From positions 1,054,001 through 1,118,000 of the forward strand of contig CM038924.1 in NCBI GenBank assembly GCA_021904315.1: a stretch of 64,000 nt of DNA, read 5' to 3'. Position 1 is the first letter of the stretch, and the number at the start of each line of letters is the position of its first letter. Shown here in pieces: positions 21,060 through 35,829 of the stretch. Made by a program: the position numbers and the translations under genes. The DNA is from Sphagnum magellanicum (taxonomy: Eukaryota > Streptophyta > Sphagnopsida > Sphagnales > Sphagnaceae). The notes below the pieces were generated by a model that did not search any database, was not told the DNA's origin, and worked only from the letters and a program-made list of their open reading frames with translations.

Positions 21060-24000
21060 AAAGTCTAGTTCTAGGAGGATGTTGGTTTGAGGTTTGGTTC
21101 ATGTTCTACCAATGCGACCTTTTGATCATGGGTCACACAATTAAATTAAAATCCAAAATATGATGTGAAATTGGACAACACTAATACATGGGAACATTAT
21201 GTGATTTGAGAGGTGGGATGTGTAAGAATTGTTTAATTTTTTGTGAAAAATGCAAATCAATTCATTTGCAATGATTTTTTTTCAAGTGAATTTTCAAGTT
21301 CAACTTGAAAAATATGATTTCTTCCTATACAAAGAAATGATTTTTTTTTTCCAACAATTTTTTAACTAGTAGAAAAAAATTGTTGTTAGAGTGCATGATT
21401 ACATGAATGAATTGTGCAATCACACATCCAATGAATTGAGGTTTAAATTATCACTATTATTTTTCACCACTTCATTTCAAAGGCAAATGTTTTCCAAATC
21501 TATCACATGAAATGTAATTTTCCTTTCACCAAATCAATTGACATCATTGATATTTTAAAAATATCAATGACACCCATGAAAAGGCCAAACATTTGTTGCA
21601 ACATATTGAACTCTTTAATAAGAAATTGAACCTAATTTTCATGGATCGTGGTGGAAGGCTTGACAAATCAAGCAACTTAAAATTCCTTAAAAATACAACA
21701 TTTGCACAACATAATGTTAAGAAATGATTAGAAACAAAATTCCAATGATTTTTTTTTGAATTTTTTTTTCCATTTTGAGCAATTTAAAAAAATGGATATT
21801 TTGTTCTAATAAGTAGCCACAAATACAAAATGAAGCTTAAATTTGGCTAAATTTTCATATGCATGATTGCCATTTTGACTACATAAAAAAATTGACCAAA
21901 ACACATGAATATGTACTATGTGGTAGTGTACAAGATCAAATGGAGACTTAATCTAAAGTAAGTAAAGACAAAAGTCTTGCAATAATCTAAAATTTAATAA
22001 ATTAAAAAAAGAAAAATTTAGATTCTAAGTATAATCTGTTGTGTTTAGTATGTGGAAGATGAAATGTTTAAAAGATTTTCAAGGTATAAGACTTGACGGC
22101 CTCCAATTCACATCGTCTATTGTGTGAAGCAAGATGTGTTTTAAAATATTGATACATTTTCATTCTTACTTCCATGAAAATTAGAAAAACTACCCAATGG
22201 AAAGGGAAAGTGAAGCATGAAAATATACATTTCCCTGTAAGGTTGCCATGTGCGATGTTTTTTATGCAACATGCATTTAAAAAAAGATCCTTAAATATGG
22301 TTAAATCTTTGTGTGCATGATGGCCACTTAGGCTACATAAAAAAATTCACAAAAACCCATTAATATGTATGATTTCGCAATCTATAAGATCAAATGGCAA
22401 CTTAGTTTAAAAGTAAGTAAAGACAAAAGTTGTGCAATAATTTAAAACCTATTAAGTGAAAACAAAAATTTAAATTTAGATTCTAGGTATAGTATGTCAA
22501 GTACAATACTTGGAAGATGAGATGTTGAAAATATTTTTAGGGTACCACATTTAATGACTTCCAACTCACATTGTCTAATGTGTAATTTGTGGTTTAAAAT
22601 ATGCATTCATTTCCATTCTACTTTCATGTAAATTAAAAGAAAAACCCAATGGAGAAGAAAAATTAAGCATGAATAGATACATTTCCTTGTAATGTTGTTA
22701 TGTGCAATGTCTTTTATGCAACATGCATTTTTAAAGGTATTTTTAAATAAATGGCTAAATTTTCATATGGCCACTTAATTGGTTACATAAAAAATTGATG
22801 AAAATTGACCAATGTGTATTATGTGGTAGTGTACAAGATCAATGGAAACTTGGTCTAAAGTAAATAAAGACAAAAGTTGTGAAATAATCTAAAACCTAAT
22901 CTAAGAAAATGATAAAAAATTAGATTTTAGATATAATATGTTGAATCCAATACATGGAAGACTAGATGTTTAAAGTATTTTCAAGGTACAAGATTCGACA
23001 ACCTCCAAGTCACATTGTTAAATGTGTAAAGTAAGATGTGGTTTAAAAGATGCTTTCATTTTTATTCTTACTTCCATGAAAATTAGAAAAACAACCCAAT
23101 GGAGAAAGAAAGTTAAACATGAAAAGATACGATTCTTTGTTAGGTTGTTATAAGCGATGTTTTTAATGCAACATGCATTTTTAAAGGCATGCTTCAATTT
23201 GACTCAATCTTCTTGTGCATGATGGCCACTTTGGTTACATAAAATAATTGACCAAAGCACATGAATATGTACTATGTGGTAGTGTACTAGATCAATGGTG
23301 ACTTGGTCTAAAAGTAAGTAAAGACAAAAGTTGTGCAATAATCTAAAACTTAATCAATGAAAACAATAAAACTTTAATTCTAGATATAATATGTGAGTAC
23401 ATGGAAAACAATATGTTGAAATGTCTTTCATGGCCCAAGACACAATGTCCCTCAAATCACATGGTCTCATGTGCAAGGCAAGATGTGGTTTAAAAGTTGG
23501 ATTCATTTTCAGTTTTACTTGCATGTAAAGTAAAAAAAAACAACTCAATGGAAAAAGAAATTTACTCATGAAAAGATACATTTCCTTGTAAGGTTGCTAT
23601 GTGCATTGTCTTTTATGCAACATGCATTTTGAAAGGCATCCTTAAATTTGACTACTTCTTTGTATGCATGATGGCCACTTTGGCTACATTAAAAATTGAC
23701 AAAAACAGAAGAATATGTACTATGTGATAGCGTACAACATCAAATGGAGACTTGGTCTAAAAGTAAATAAAGACAAACAAAAGTGCAATAATTTAAAACC
23801 TATTCAATGAAAACAAGAAAAAATTAGATTTTTAGGCGTAGTGTGTTGAGTATAATTCTTGGAAGATGATGTCCAAAAGATTTTCAAGATATGAGACTTG
23901 ATGTTCCTAAATTCACATTGTCTATTGTGTGAGGCAAGACGTGCTTTAAAAAATGCATTCATTTTTATTCTTACTTCCATGTAAATTAGAAAAACAACCT

Positions 24001-27000
24001 AATGGGAAAGAAAAGTTAAGGATGAAAAATTATATTTCCTTGTATGGTTGTTATGTGAGACGCTTTTCATGCAACATGCATTTAAAAAAAAATCCTTAAA
24101 TTTGGTTAAATTTTTAGATGCACGATGACTAGTTTGACCGCATAAAAAATTCAACCAAAACACACCAATATGTATGATGTGGTGGTGGACAAGATCAAAC
24201 GGAGACTTGGTCTAAAGATAAATAAAATGAAAATTGTGGAATAATCTAAAAGCTAATCAATGAAAACAAGAAAAATTTAAATTTTAGCTATTATAGGTTG
24301 AGCATAGTACATGAAAAATGAGATTTTCAAGTTACAAGACCTGATGGTCTTCAAGTCACATCCTTCACATTGTGTAATGTGTACCGAATAATGCGTTTTG
24401 AAATATGCATTCATTTTCATTCTTACTTCCATGTAAATTAAAATATCAACCCAATGGAGAATTAAAATTAAGCATGAAAAGATACATTTGTTTGTAAGGT
24501 TGATATGGGAGATGCTTTTAATGCAACATGCATTTTTTGGTTAAAGCTCATTATTTGGCAATGACAGCTTAATCAATGACTTCAGTTAAAGAGCAGACAG
24601 TATGTACTATGTACCACAGGCTAAGTTGTGTCGGAAAGTATAATATCAATGAATAGAAAGGGTACAAAGTTTGATGTTTTGTGTGGACCCATTGCAGAAG
24701 ATGTTTGTAGGTGGTGTTGGCCACTACCCCATATTGGGTCCCCTTGAAGCATGGTCACATGTCTCCCTTTGATCATAATAGAGCACCACCAGGTCAAAGT
24801 CTGAACCAAGTAGACCAAGATGCACAGAAACTTAAGGGATCAAAGTTTAGGGGCACCAACAGTGCATATATTGTGATGCATCTGATATCTATTACTCCCA
24901 TTAGACTGAACCAGTCTAATGAGAGTAAAAGTGATTAGATGTGAGATTTTAATGTACACATTCTTTAACTGGTAGTGAAGAGCAGCCTTTAGAAAGCAAG
25001 GATCAACCCAACAATAGGGTTATACATCACACCCACTGTTTGTCTAAATACTAATTTTCAGTTTTGAATATGGCCTATTGAGTCCTATTTCCTATCTTGT
25101 CAAGACACAATACTAATTTTTACCCATCATCTCTAGGCACCGATACAAAAAATTAAGAAGACAAAAAAAAAAAAAAATATCTCCAATTTTTTTTTAAAAC
25201 CTTATATTTAGTTAATAATAAATAAAATAAAATGGCGTACTATCAGCCAATTATTTGATAGCCTAGCCTTATGCATAAGTAATGGTTATTACCCAGTTTC
25301 TTAAATATTTTACCTGACAATCAATTTATATATATATTGAAAACCTGTGGTTCGCAAAAAAAATTGAAGAAAAAAATTCTAGCTACCCACGGATTAATAA
25401 AAGAAAGAAAAACCGGCCAGCACTGGTGTAAAACACTGGAGGACCGGTTAATTTTTTGCTTGTTTTGTTGCCTGCAGAACTGACTCTTGCCAATTGTGTC
25501 ACCCCCATCTTTCAAAGCTAATATCCAAGAAAATCCATGGAAGTTGACCAAGCTCCATACAACCTTAAAGGATCAAGTTTAGGGGCACCAACAATGCATA
25601 ATGTGATTCAGGCCTTCTTTACACGAACAGTCAGGGCCAATGTTCAAACCAAATCAGGCATTCCTATTGGTGCAAAAGTTGAAATCAGTCACAAGGGCTT
25701 TACACTAGGACTCAAGGCTGAAATAGAAAAAGTATTTTCAATCTGCCCCAAGCTACTAACAAATGCTGAACTTTATGGCCTTGTATTGTTCCCCAGGCTG
25801 AAAAAAGGATACCATTGAATTTGGGAAGCCAAGTTGCAACTCTTGGAGCCAATATTCCAACATTTGTTAATATCCTGAAGGTCAATTTTCTAGCACTTAT
25901 TACTAACTTGGGGCCAAACAACAAGCCTAAAAAGCTCAAAGATGTCACCAAGTTTGAATGCTAGTGTAAAGCGGGCCTAAGTCTTACATTCTTTACATGG
26001 TAGATAAGAGCATTCCGTACAAAGCAAGAATCATTCACAAAAAAGGGATGGTACATTATATTCAATGTATTGTTGTGGTTTATCTTGTCAAGACTCAACA
26101 CTGATTTTCACCCATCATAAGAAATGTGGTTTGGAACCTGTGACCCATGAAATGCAATTTCCCTTCCATTACATTGAGTGACATTTGTGGTGTTAGGCAC
26201 TTGTCCATGACCATCAGTGTACTTCCATGAGAGGCAGGAAGTGCAACATGCTGACTGGGTTGACAGTTTTTGTGAAGACAAGATGTGACTTAAGAAATGT
26301 ACTGGAGCCTTATTTCATTTTTCAACTGAAGGAACCCATGACCCCATGTCCTACAAAAAGATACTTAAGTTCCATCCTAAGTTTTGCTACATTTCAGGCA
26401 ACGGGTATGTCAAGGCCCCCGGCTTGCTTTAAGTGCCACTGAAAGCTTACTCATTGAATGGAATCAGATGTCACGTTGTTTGATCACTAAATCGATGAAT
26501 AGAAAAGGATACCAAGACTCTTATATGGTCACAAGATGTGGCTTCCAAGATGTTATTCATTTTTCATTATGTTTTTGAGTTACTTGGCTACCAGAAACAT
26601 CAAGCAGAGTCATGACATAGAAGTGCATAGTCCATACCCTTAAGCTCGAGGTTGCTGATCATTTGCATGGAACACCCATTGAAGAGCTTATAAAGGGCCC
26701 ACAGAAGCCTAATATACGAGCTGGGTCTAAGGTTGACATTTGAACTTGTCAAAACCCTGTGAAAGAGGAAAAAAAAACCCTAAGGAATGGGGTGTCAAAT
26801 TTTCATTTGGAACTTTTCACATGCATGGAAGGTACACTCTTACAGTACTAGAGTTACATGCCATAGACTAAGATCTCCATTTAGATTGGAGCCCATCGAT
26901 ATTCAATGAACTGTTGGATAAACATGACACATAAGTGCTATAATAAAAGACTCATAGCTTGAAGTACAGTGCCATCCCATCACTCAATTGTATCGTATTA

Positions 27001-27915
27001 GTACTAAACATGTCTCCAGTATCGGTATTGGGCAATTGGGTCCCCACTCCAATCAAGATGCTGTCTCATTTTAGTTACTACCTGCAGGAGAAAGCAACCG
27101 ATGAGGACTTTTTAATGTCAAAAACCAGTTACATTATGCTAAACAATTTGACAAATATATCAAAGAGTTCCTCAGGGAGGTCCAAGATTATTGGGGAATC
27201 CCTCAAGCAAAGCTAGTGATTTTTTAAGAGCAGTTTTTGATGCCCCTGAAGTGGGGATCACCACACGCAATGTAGAGAAAGTGACAATCATGCCCTAGGA
27301 AGGTTTATGAGAGTCAAATGTTGAATGATCTTATGGTTTTGGCTACATATTGAAAACCAAATATAAAAATATGGCAATTTTTGCTAATTTTTTCTTTCCA
27401 CTTCTGGTGATTAAGATCTTAAACAGTTCCCTTCACTCCTGAAATTTGAAATTTCAGGAAAATGTTCGCCAGTAGAAAAGGAGTCTGGCTTGAAGGTATG
27501 CACAAGATCTGAGTATTTGTTGAGGAATCCAGGATGTGTTGCAAAAGATGCATTCAGTTATATATGACAACATTTTCTTGTGAAACAACCAAATACCTGC
27601 GAGCTGCAGTATAGTTTGTAGAATGAGATACATTCTGCTGTCAGATTCTACCGATGATGCATCTCATGCACAGCACATGGGATTAACTTACAGTTTGTTT
27701 GTTAGGTACCTACCATCTACCCAGGAAAAGTGGATTGCTGACTTTTCTACAGGTACAAATGATAAGCTTTCTGAATAATATGTCAATGAGTAAATCACAG
27801 TATCAGGTCTGAAGTTTGCAAGGAACCCAAGACATGATGGCTTATTTACAAGATGCACTTATCGTGTTCTCAACTTGACCATTCACATGTTGTGCAGTTA
27901 TTTCAAAGACATGCT
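21060..27915 (+). repeat. 5-kb repeat family, copy A
   Basis: Its sequence runs in the same order as copies B and C: the gatgtgaaattggacaacac block (21.16 kb), the atttcttcctatacaaag block (21.31 kb), gcatgatggccact units, then gcttaatcaatgacttcag (24.57 kb), accaagtagaccaagatgca (24.81 kb) and caggtctgaag near the end. The segment around accttaaaggatcaag and tcttgtcaagactcaacact (25.54-26.12 kb) is a second partial copy of the preceding block, so A is internally duplicated. No long frame is conserved between copies; the 93-codon frame at 25537-25818 is unique to A and unrecognised. Unclassified, non-coding. Confidence 0.8.
21845..24535 (+). repeat. six tandem copies of a 452-bp unit inside copy A
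   Basis: The anchor gcatgatggccact (or a variant) occurs at 21861, 22315, about 22762, 23217, 23666 and 24120, and the anchor atgcaacatgcatt at 22265, 22716, 23166, 23615, 24070 and 24521. That gives a period of 449-456 bp. Copies differ by many substitutions and small indels, so the array is old. Copies B (30.40 kb) and C (37.64 kb) have only one unit each, which shows that the expansion happened in copy A. Confidence 0.93.
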
Positions 27916-28189
27916 TCCGTTTCATGGTGAATTTTGTTTTGACCTGATAAATCTGAGTTCCACCTAGATACAAAGGATTTGTAATGAAATTATAATGGCC
28001 TGAATTCACCAGATTTTGAATTTGTTTTGAGAAATTGTCTGATTTGTACAATAGGTTCTGGGAAAGGTAGGCAAGAATAGAAAAGGACACTAGGACTATT
28101 TTCCTCAGACATTCGATTTATAGTCAATTTTGGGCTAAATCTTTTTCATAAATGCAACTACATCACAAATTCAAAGAAAAACCATTGTT

Positions 28190-31100
28190 TGGGATACAAA
28201 ACTTTGACCCTTTTTGGGTGCCTCATAGCATCTCTACCTTGAAGGGCAAAACCAACAAAAGGATAGCAGCCAATGTTTAGTAACATGACCCTTTGGGTGA
28301 CTTTGTCTTGTTCAAGGCAGGCCTTGTGCAAGGGCCACCATGGCTGCGTGCGAAGCTTAAGCCATGGCGAGTTTGGGTTTGACTCCCCAACTTGTCTCAT
28401 CGGACTAGACCTTGGGGTTGAGGGAACGTGGTTTGAAGTAAAGAGGGCTTGTCTTAGGATGAACTAAAGCTCTTGGGGGCAATGTCAAATTGTCCCAAGG
28501 TGACACTTGGTGTCATCTTGCAAAACCCCAAAAACGACAACCAGGGCAACATTGGGTGTTGTTTGGAATTTCCCCTTGAAATAATTTGGTGTTGTCTTGA
28601 GACATCCATCAAGTGTTGTCTCTTGCGAGAGGGTCCACATTAGATGAAGTCTTAGCTCATTCTAACTCAACTCTTAGGTAATGTGTCATGTCCAGAAGAA
28701 GCCAGAAGACTTTGGGCTAACCTAGTGTTGTGGGATGCAAAGGTTGCTAGAAGTTAGGTGTTAGAAGGTGTACTGAGCTTGGGGCCACAAGAGCACAAGG
28801 GATGAGCGAAAAGGGCATCTCATTTGGTTCTAGTAGGATGTTGGTTGGAGGTCTAATTCCAATTTTTCCGATGAAAACCTATTTATTATCCATGGGCCAC
28901 ATAATTAGACTAGAAACCAAAATATGATGAGAAACTGGGCAACATTAGTGCTAGTACATAATAACACTATTTGATCTAAAATGTGGGCACTGAGATTTGT
29001 AAGAATAGGAAAAATTGTTTGTGAAAATGCAAACCAGTTCAGTTGCAACGATTATTTTTACTGGCGAATTTTCACCAAGTTTCAACCTGAAAAATATGAT
29101 TTCTTCTCTTTAGAAAGTAGTGATTTCTTTTTTTCCAAAATGTTTTGGTCATTTTTGGGAAAAAAATGAAGAAAATTTTGGGAAAATGTGTTTCTCTTGT
29201 GTAAATTCAACTAATTTTTCCATTTCAGGGAAACAATTTGCCAATTTTCTTATGAAAAAAATCTGGAGAGAAGACCCTAATATGAAGGATATTCATGGAA
29301 AATTTCTCCCAAATTCACCAGATTTCAAAAGTTGAAAAAATTCCAAAATCAGCATTTTTTTAATCATAAATTCCACTGGCTAACCAAGTATACAGAGTTT
29401 TTCTTTGGTAACTTTCATATCTGGTATATAACCTGATCTCGACTTTGGTTACACACAAAATTGGAATTGAAAACACTGTTAATTTGGTGAGCTTCGTTGA
29501 TTCAATGCATTCTCCTTCATTTATTTTTAAGGGCTATTCTAATTAATTTTTTGTTTGTCTCATTTTATTTCGTTTCAGTGAAAGTTCTCGTTAGTTGAAA
29601 TTTTATTGTCTTCTTAAATAATATATGTTGTCATATATGTATACTGGGTCAGCCTCAAATGATGAAACCCTGGCAAGCTCAAATTCTTTAGCTAGTATTG
29701 TGCAACCGCATCAAACAAATTGTCGTTTAGCTTGACAATGTTGCTTCTTACCCCTTCATTCGAAAGCTAGAAGTTTTCTGGATCTATCACATTCAAAATG
29801 TAATTTTCATGTCATCAAATCAATTGAAATTTTTGATATTTAAACACCTTCCACGACACCCATTAAAAGCCTAGACATGTGATACAACATGTCGAGCTAT
29901 TTGACAAGAAATTCAACTTAATCCTCATGGACCCATGACATGTCACTCCTTGTATGAGGACCCATGGGATGTCACTCCTTGTATATTTTAGCAAGCACTT
30001 GAAATAATTATTATTTTTTGATATGTTAAGAAATAATGAAATATTTTAATTATATTTTAATAATAAAGTATAGACGACCAATTTACATAAATTAAGTATA
30101 TTATAAATTATTATTATTTCAATAATTTGAACCCTATATTTTTTTGTGTGATGTTTGGAACGAAATGGAAATATCTCCACAACATAGGCCATGGTGGAAG
30201 GCTTGACAATCCTCCAAAGTAGAAGGGCTAACTAAGGCCAGATGCAATCCCTTCAAACATGCATTCACTACTATTATAATTTGGGTGCTAAAACTCTGGA
30301 GGAGCACTGAATTCTGACTTCAAGGAGTATTTTTGCATAGAAAGAGACTTGCCACCAAAATTTTAAGGTTCATATTGTGTTCATCATGCAAGGCCATTAG
30401 GTATGCATGATGGCCTCTTTGGATACATAAAAAGTTTGACCAAAAACCACTAGTATGTACTAAATGCTAGTGCACAAGATCAAATGGAGACTTGGTGAAA
30501 AAGTAAGTAAAGATAAAAGTTGTGCAATAATCTAAAGACTAATTAATGAAAGCAAGAAAAATTTAGATTTTAGGTATTGCATGTTGAGTAGATTACCTGA
30601 AAGACCAGATGTCTAAAGGTTTTTCCGGGTACAAAGATCTGGTGTCCCTCCACTCACATCATCTAACTTGTAAGGCAACTGTGCATTAAAACATGCATTT
30701 GTTTCATTTTTACATTGATATAAATTAGAAAAAAAACCCAATTGAGAAGAAAAAATAAGCATTAAAAGATGCATTTCCTTGTAAGGTTGTTATGTACAAT
30801 GCTTGTCATGCAACATGCAATATTTCAAAGCTTGTTATTTGGCAATGAAAGCTTAATCAATGACTTCAATCAAAGATCAGACAGTATGTACCAGAGGCCA
30901 AATTTTTTTGACAATAATATTGATGAATGGAAAGGGTACGGAATTTGACATTTTTCATGTACACATTGCACAAGATGTGCTCTTCAGTGTCCAGCCACCC
31001 ACCCATATCGGGTCTCCTTGAAGCAATGCCAATGTATACCTTTGGCCACCAACACTGCACCAGGTGAAAGGTCCGAACCAAGTAGACCAAGATACTTAAA

Positions 31101-33455
31101 AAGGATCAAGTTAAGGGCACCAAAAATGCATATGTTGTCATGTATCTTGTATCTATTGCTTCCATTAATATAAACTGGTTCAGTCTCACTGTCTTTACAG
31201 GGTAGAGAAGAGCAGCCTTTAGAAAGCAAGCAAAGATTGTCTCAACACAAGGATAGTACATGACACCCACTGTGCTGTTGTGGTCTATCTTGTCAATACT
31301 CAATACTAATTTTCACCCATCATGAGAAATGGGTATTGTAAGCTGTTAAGTCCTTCCTTAGGTATGAGGTGTGATAATTTTCAACCATACAAAATGTGCT
31401 TTAAGATATGTGTATATTTAGTGTCAAAACTACCAAGTTAACCCCATGTTGTGCCCTTGTTAGAGAGTCCACACTGACTGAGAGAATATGGATTCCCCTT
31501 TAGTAAATGAAGCGTGGTACCAAATCAGGGATGATGTTTTTCATCATTCAAACAAAAACTCCTACCATTTGGTGAGCGACCTTGAAAAAATCAGCTTACA
31601 ACTGACCTCAGTGTAGACTAAGCTTAAGGGATCTACAACCTTTACCAACAGATGCACTGGTTGTCAAAAGATTATTCTGGCTACCCACATCCCAAATGAA
31701 CAAATCCGCTTGAATTTTTTTGTGTCTGCCCAAATAATTATTTGCAAAGCTCTGCCTGATTTTTTTTAATTGTAAAAGAGGGGCTAATGCCTGGTCCAAA
31801 TTACCCAGTCATATTGACACCTTAGGATTTGCACATGGCCAAGAATGGGTCTTGAAGGAGCTCTCTTTACATTCCCCTTGTGTACATTTGCACAAAAAAT
31901 CCAAACTTAAAACATTTCACCTGTAACCTTTGTTATGCAGAAACACTTTAATCAATTTGGAATATATTCCACTAAATAGTTTGACCACTCCTTATACAAG
32001 GGCAGTTTCAACACATGTCAGTTGAATAATTAATTCATTTTGAAGATTCCATGCCAAAAAAATTCAATACTCCATGAGATTCTGTATTTCTGTTCAAAAA
32101 AAATTGTTCAAAGAAAGAAATCTATATTTGAAAAAATCAACATTTTTTACAACTAATATAAATTTTTTAGAGCAGCTAAGGTAACTATGGCATGCCAATG
32201 AGTTCCTTACTACTTAGGGTACAAGATTGTAGAAATCCCTCAAGGTCTGTACAAGGTCTGAATATATGTCCGGAAAGCAAAGATGTTCCTTAAAAGATAT
32301 ATTCTGTTATATTTTACTGCATTTTCATGTGAACCAACCCAGAAGTCCATACCATGCAGTACATGAGTTAGTACAATAAGATGCACTCAGGCACCAGAAG
32401 AGGAATTAGAGCTTGTAGGTTGGTTACTTGGCCCAGGCAAGCTGGATTTGGCGTGCAGAGTTTTGTTTTTCAATTCTGTGACAATGAGAATTTATGCCAA
32501 TCTTTTGAAAAACGTCAAATTTACACTAGAAAACCAAAAATTTCCCACTTTGTGAAAAAAAGTCACTACTATGGTGGGCCTATAAAGAGGTTGTGTGACT
32601 GACCATCACAAAGACTAATATAGATAGGAGAGAGTAAAGTGAAACAGAGGGCCTTGCAAGGTAACCTACGATCCTGGACATCTCTGGGGGGACAATGTCT
32701 GCTGTGCCTTGCGATGGGAAGATGTGCTTTCACAGATGCTTTTATTTACTTTTCTTTTTGCCCCTTTTTTAATGTTATCAAACCAATCAACACTGCTGTG
32801 CAGTTATTAAAGAACAATTCTTCACATGGGTCATTTCAGCTTGGAGCGGGTGGTATGGGCAAAAGCCATTGTGAACAGTCACTACTATTCACACGTAATA
32901 TGGGTACCAATGATTCTTCTACTTCAACATGTCAAGCATGTGCAACATAGTCAAAAAGCTATCCTTGAAGATATGTTCAAATTGTAACCCTAGATATGGG
33001 CCAAAAGCCTTGTGAACGGTCACTACTATTCACGAGTAATATGGGTACCGATGATTATTCTACTTCAACATGTCAAGCATGTGCAACATAGTCAAAAAGC
33101 TATGCTTGAAGATATGTTCAACTTGTAGCCCCAAGTATGGGCAAAAAACTTTCTGAACATGTATTATTGTTCACATGAAATATGGGTACCAATGATTATT
33201 CTTTTAGTGCAAAATAAATTAAATAGCGTTAAAAAGCTTGTTCGTTCATCAATCAAAATATATTAAATTATGAAAGTTATTAAAAGTCAGAAAAGTTGAC
33301 AATACATACCAAGCATGACCAACAGCATCAGCACCAGAAGAGACTTGAAAAATCCATTTTGAGGAAGCTTGTTTCATAGGATGTGTTGATTGCAACACAC
33401 CTATTAAATAACTTGTTTCCAATTTCCAGCTTCCATAAAGGTAGCCTCCAGGGGC
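28190..33455 (+). repeat. 5-kb repeat family, copy B
   Basis: It begins with gggatacaaaactttgaccc and ends after the ccattttgaggaagcttg block (33.36 kb). Both ends and all internal blocks have counterparts in the same order in copy C (35830-41775). It carries an extra AT-rich insert at about 29.94-30.17 kb next to a doubled gtcactccttgtat phrase, and an expanded 141-bp tandem repeat near its right end. Short frames do not hold between copies, so I call no genes. Confidence 0.85.
32855..33236 (+). repeat. 141-bp tandem repeat in copy B
   Basis: The phrase atgggcaaaag (or a close variant) starts units at 32855, 32996 and 33137, each carrying tcaagcatgtgcaacat and aagatatgttcaa. Copy C has the same block without the regular triplication. 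Confidence 0.93.
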
Positions 33456-35829
33456 CACAATAAAGCATCACACACCAGCTCACAATCGACTAGATGCCTC
33501 TTATTACTCAGTTTTGGACAAACCTTGACTGAGTTAATATTTGGTTTCATTTTGGTAACCAATTTTGTAAAAAAATAGGTCTCATGTATAGGTAGATAAG
33601 GAGGAAAATGGGTAACTATTATGTATGTAGATAGTTTATACATAATCAAGGGCTGTTCTTACTACCTACCTGTTAACAACTTGCTTGTGGGTTGTCATGC
33701 AGGTTGTTAATACATAGGTAGACAAAAAAGCAACTTAGCTAACACCCATGGTTACCCAAGCAACTGGAAGCCAACAGAAAGTTGTTTGCTGATCCCTAAC
33801 CATTCATCCTTCATGATGTGCTGCCAGGTGCAGGTTCACTATGGGGTTATTACATAGGTTGTTACTTAGGGCAATCAACCATAAGAAGATCTAGCCAAAT
33901 TTGTCAATGTCAAAGTAGGAAAGTTGACATTTTTAAGGATCCATTTTTTTCACAGAGAAATGGAATTCTGGTGATTCATGCCTAAAAAAGTTTAAATTGG
34001 ACAAATTATTGTAATGAAGAAAGGAATTTTGTGATGGTGAATTTGGATTTGTATCACAATTTGGTGAAATTTTGCTCAAAAGTTTTTGTCTGGTCATAGT
34101 GGGTTTCCACTGGATGGTGCATTGGAGAATGCTGGTTCACATGATCCCCCAAGCAATGTCATTTTACATGGTAGATAAGGCCCTAGGGGGAGGGCATTAC
34201 CAAAACAGGGGACTGCATGGGATGGAGCCAAGTGCAACCTTGCGACTAGTAACCTCCCATGATGGCCTTACCATGCATGAAATTTTGTTGCTTAAATTTA
34301 TTTTTTGGTGAAACCATACATGCTAAGTAGGAACTTTTTAAAAAGCAAGAAGTATACCTCCATTGTGGAGGAACTTTAGGAAATGAAAAGCTCCTCCACA
34401 AAGCAGGGGAACTATTGCATTTATAATGTGCCATATTGCAACATTAGAAAAACAGCAATATGGCTTTCTGAAGCCACATACATAAGTTTTTCACAAAAGA
34501 TTTAGATGAGGTCATGTCCACTGTTGTTTTTCTCGACAATTTTTGTCGTTTCAACACTAAAAATTGACAATTTTTTGAATACATTTCTGGTGTAGATTTA
34601 GCTAATTTTGTTAATTTCTTGAAAAAATCACCAAATTTTCAATATGAAAAAATTGAAGGGAAAAACTGGTCATGATATTCCCTGGTGCTCACATATTACA
34701 TCTATTGGAAGAATGCCCAATGTTAGAAGCTTAGGAAGATTCATACCTCTTATTTGGTTTCTATGGTTTCCAATCTTGAGTTTATGAATTCTCTTCAACG
34801 TTGTTAATTTGCCTCAAACTTGAAGGAAAAGGGTGCCCCTTCTGTCCACCCTTCCCACCAAATAGTTTTACTCAATTCTTAGATTAACTTCACCCATACT
34901 TGATATTTGGGTATCCAACATTATTCTTCACATCCAAGATGGTTCATTGATTTCCAAGCCTTACCCACAATCTTGGAAATTGAGACTGCAAAAAACGTGG
35001 AAGAAGAAATATATCCAAGAATCAAATCCAGATTTCAGAAGTAGATACCAAGCTCTTAAGGAGCTCATACTACATAGTGGAGATTGCACCATTTTAGATA
35101 AAACTAAGTTCCATTCATTGTTGTGAAATCCAGATTATATAACCTCAGCTGTCAAACTAATGCAAGGGCAAAGTAGTCTCCACGCCTGTGCATACTGCAT
35201 TTGGGACAACCCAATTAGGTGTCGCTGGAAGTTTATGGACTGGAAAGATTGGGTTGTAGGCTGCAGATTCTGCCAAGTAAGCATGCCTTTGGTGAGCTTG
35301 GATTGCGTGCACCTGGAAGAATCCACCACCTACAGCCCGATCTTGGGCTTGGGGTCGGGGGGGTTGCCTTGGAATGAGGGAGACTGCAAGGGGAATGCTC
35401 CAAAATGCACTTGCCAGAAATTTGGCAAGTTGGGTCAATTCTGCACCAATAAAGAGTTAAAAAGGGGCTGAATGGGCAAGCCCTGACTTTAACGTCTAAT
35501 GTAAGGACTGAGAAGTTGGTGTTCCAAGAATGCAGGGCCAATGGAGACAAGAAGAACCAAGCATGGGACCCAACTCCCAAAACAGACCTGCCCACCAAAC
35601 AATTGCAAAGAGCAATGTTTGCTTGGCTAGAAAACTGAAACCTAGATTAAGGAGTAGCTTGTCATATAATTGTGACACTACCCTTTAAATGAGATCGATA
35701 AAGATGATAAATTTTCAACATACTGAATTGAAAACACATGGGGTTAGCATAGCATGGTGAAGCCCAAGTGCATCCTTTAGTTATGTCACAAATGCCTCTA
35801 GAGAGAATTTCACAAGACCCTAGAATGCA
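33456..35829. other. spacer between copies B and C
   Basis: No gene is supported. A block of about 130 bp at 33.56-33.69 kb (ggtaaccaattttgt, aggtagataaggagg) recurs inverted at 36.26-36.39 kb. The stretch at 35.15-35.60 kb is GC-richer and open on both strands (103 and 121 codons), but neither frame shows a known motif. Sequences like the dispersed caccaaattttcaa module occur near 34.55-34.66 kb. Confidence 0.5.

Noticed and set aside
25537-25818. 93-codon frame with a fairly protein-like sequence
   Set aside because: It is confined to a foreign-looking segment within repeat copy A, begins in repeat sequence shared with other copies, and matches no family I know.
28355-28376. gggtttgactcccc as a tRNA gene T-arm
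   Set aside because: No acceptor stem, D-arm or anticodon arm can be placed around it; at most a SINE-like trace.
35157-35600. Overlapping frames of 93-121 codons in a GC-richer stretch
   Set aside because: Open on both strands because of base composition; no motif, and no counterpart in the other repeat copies.
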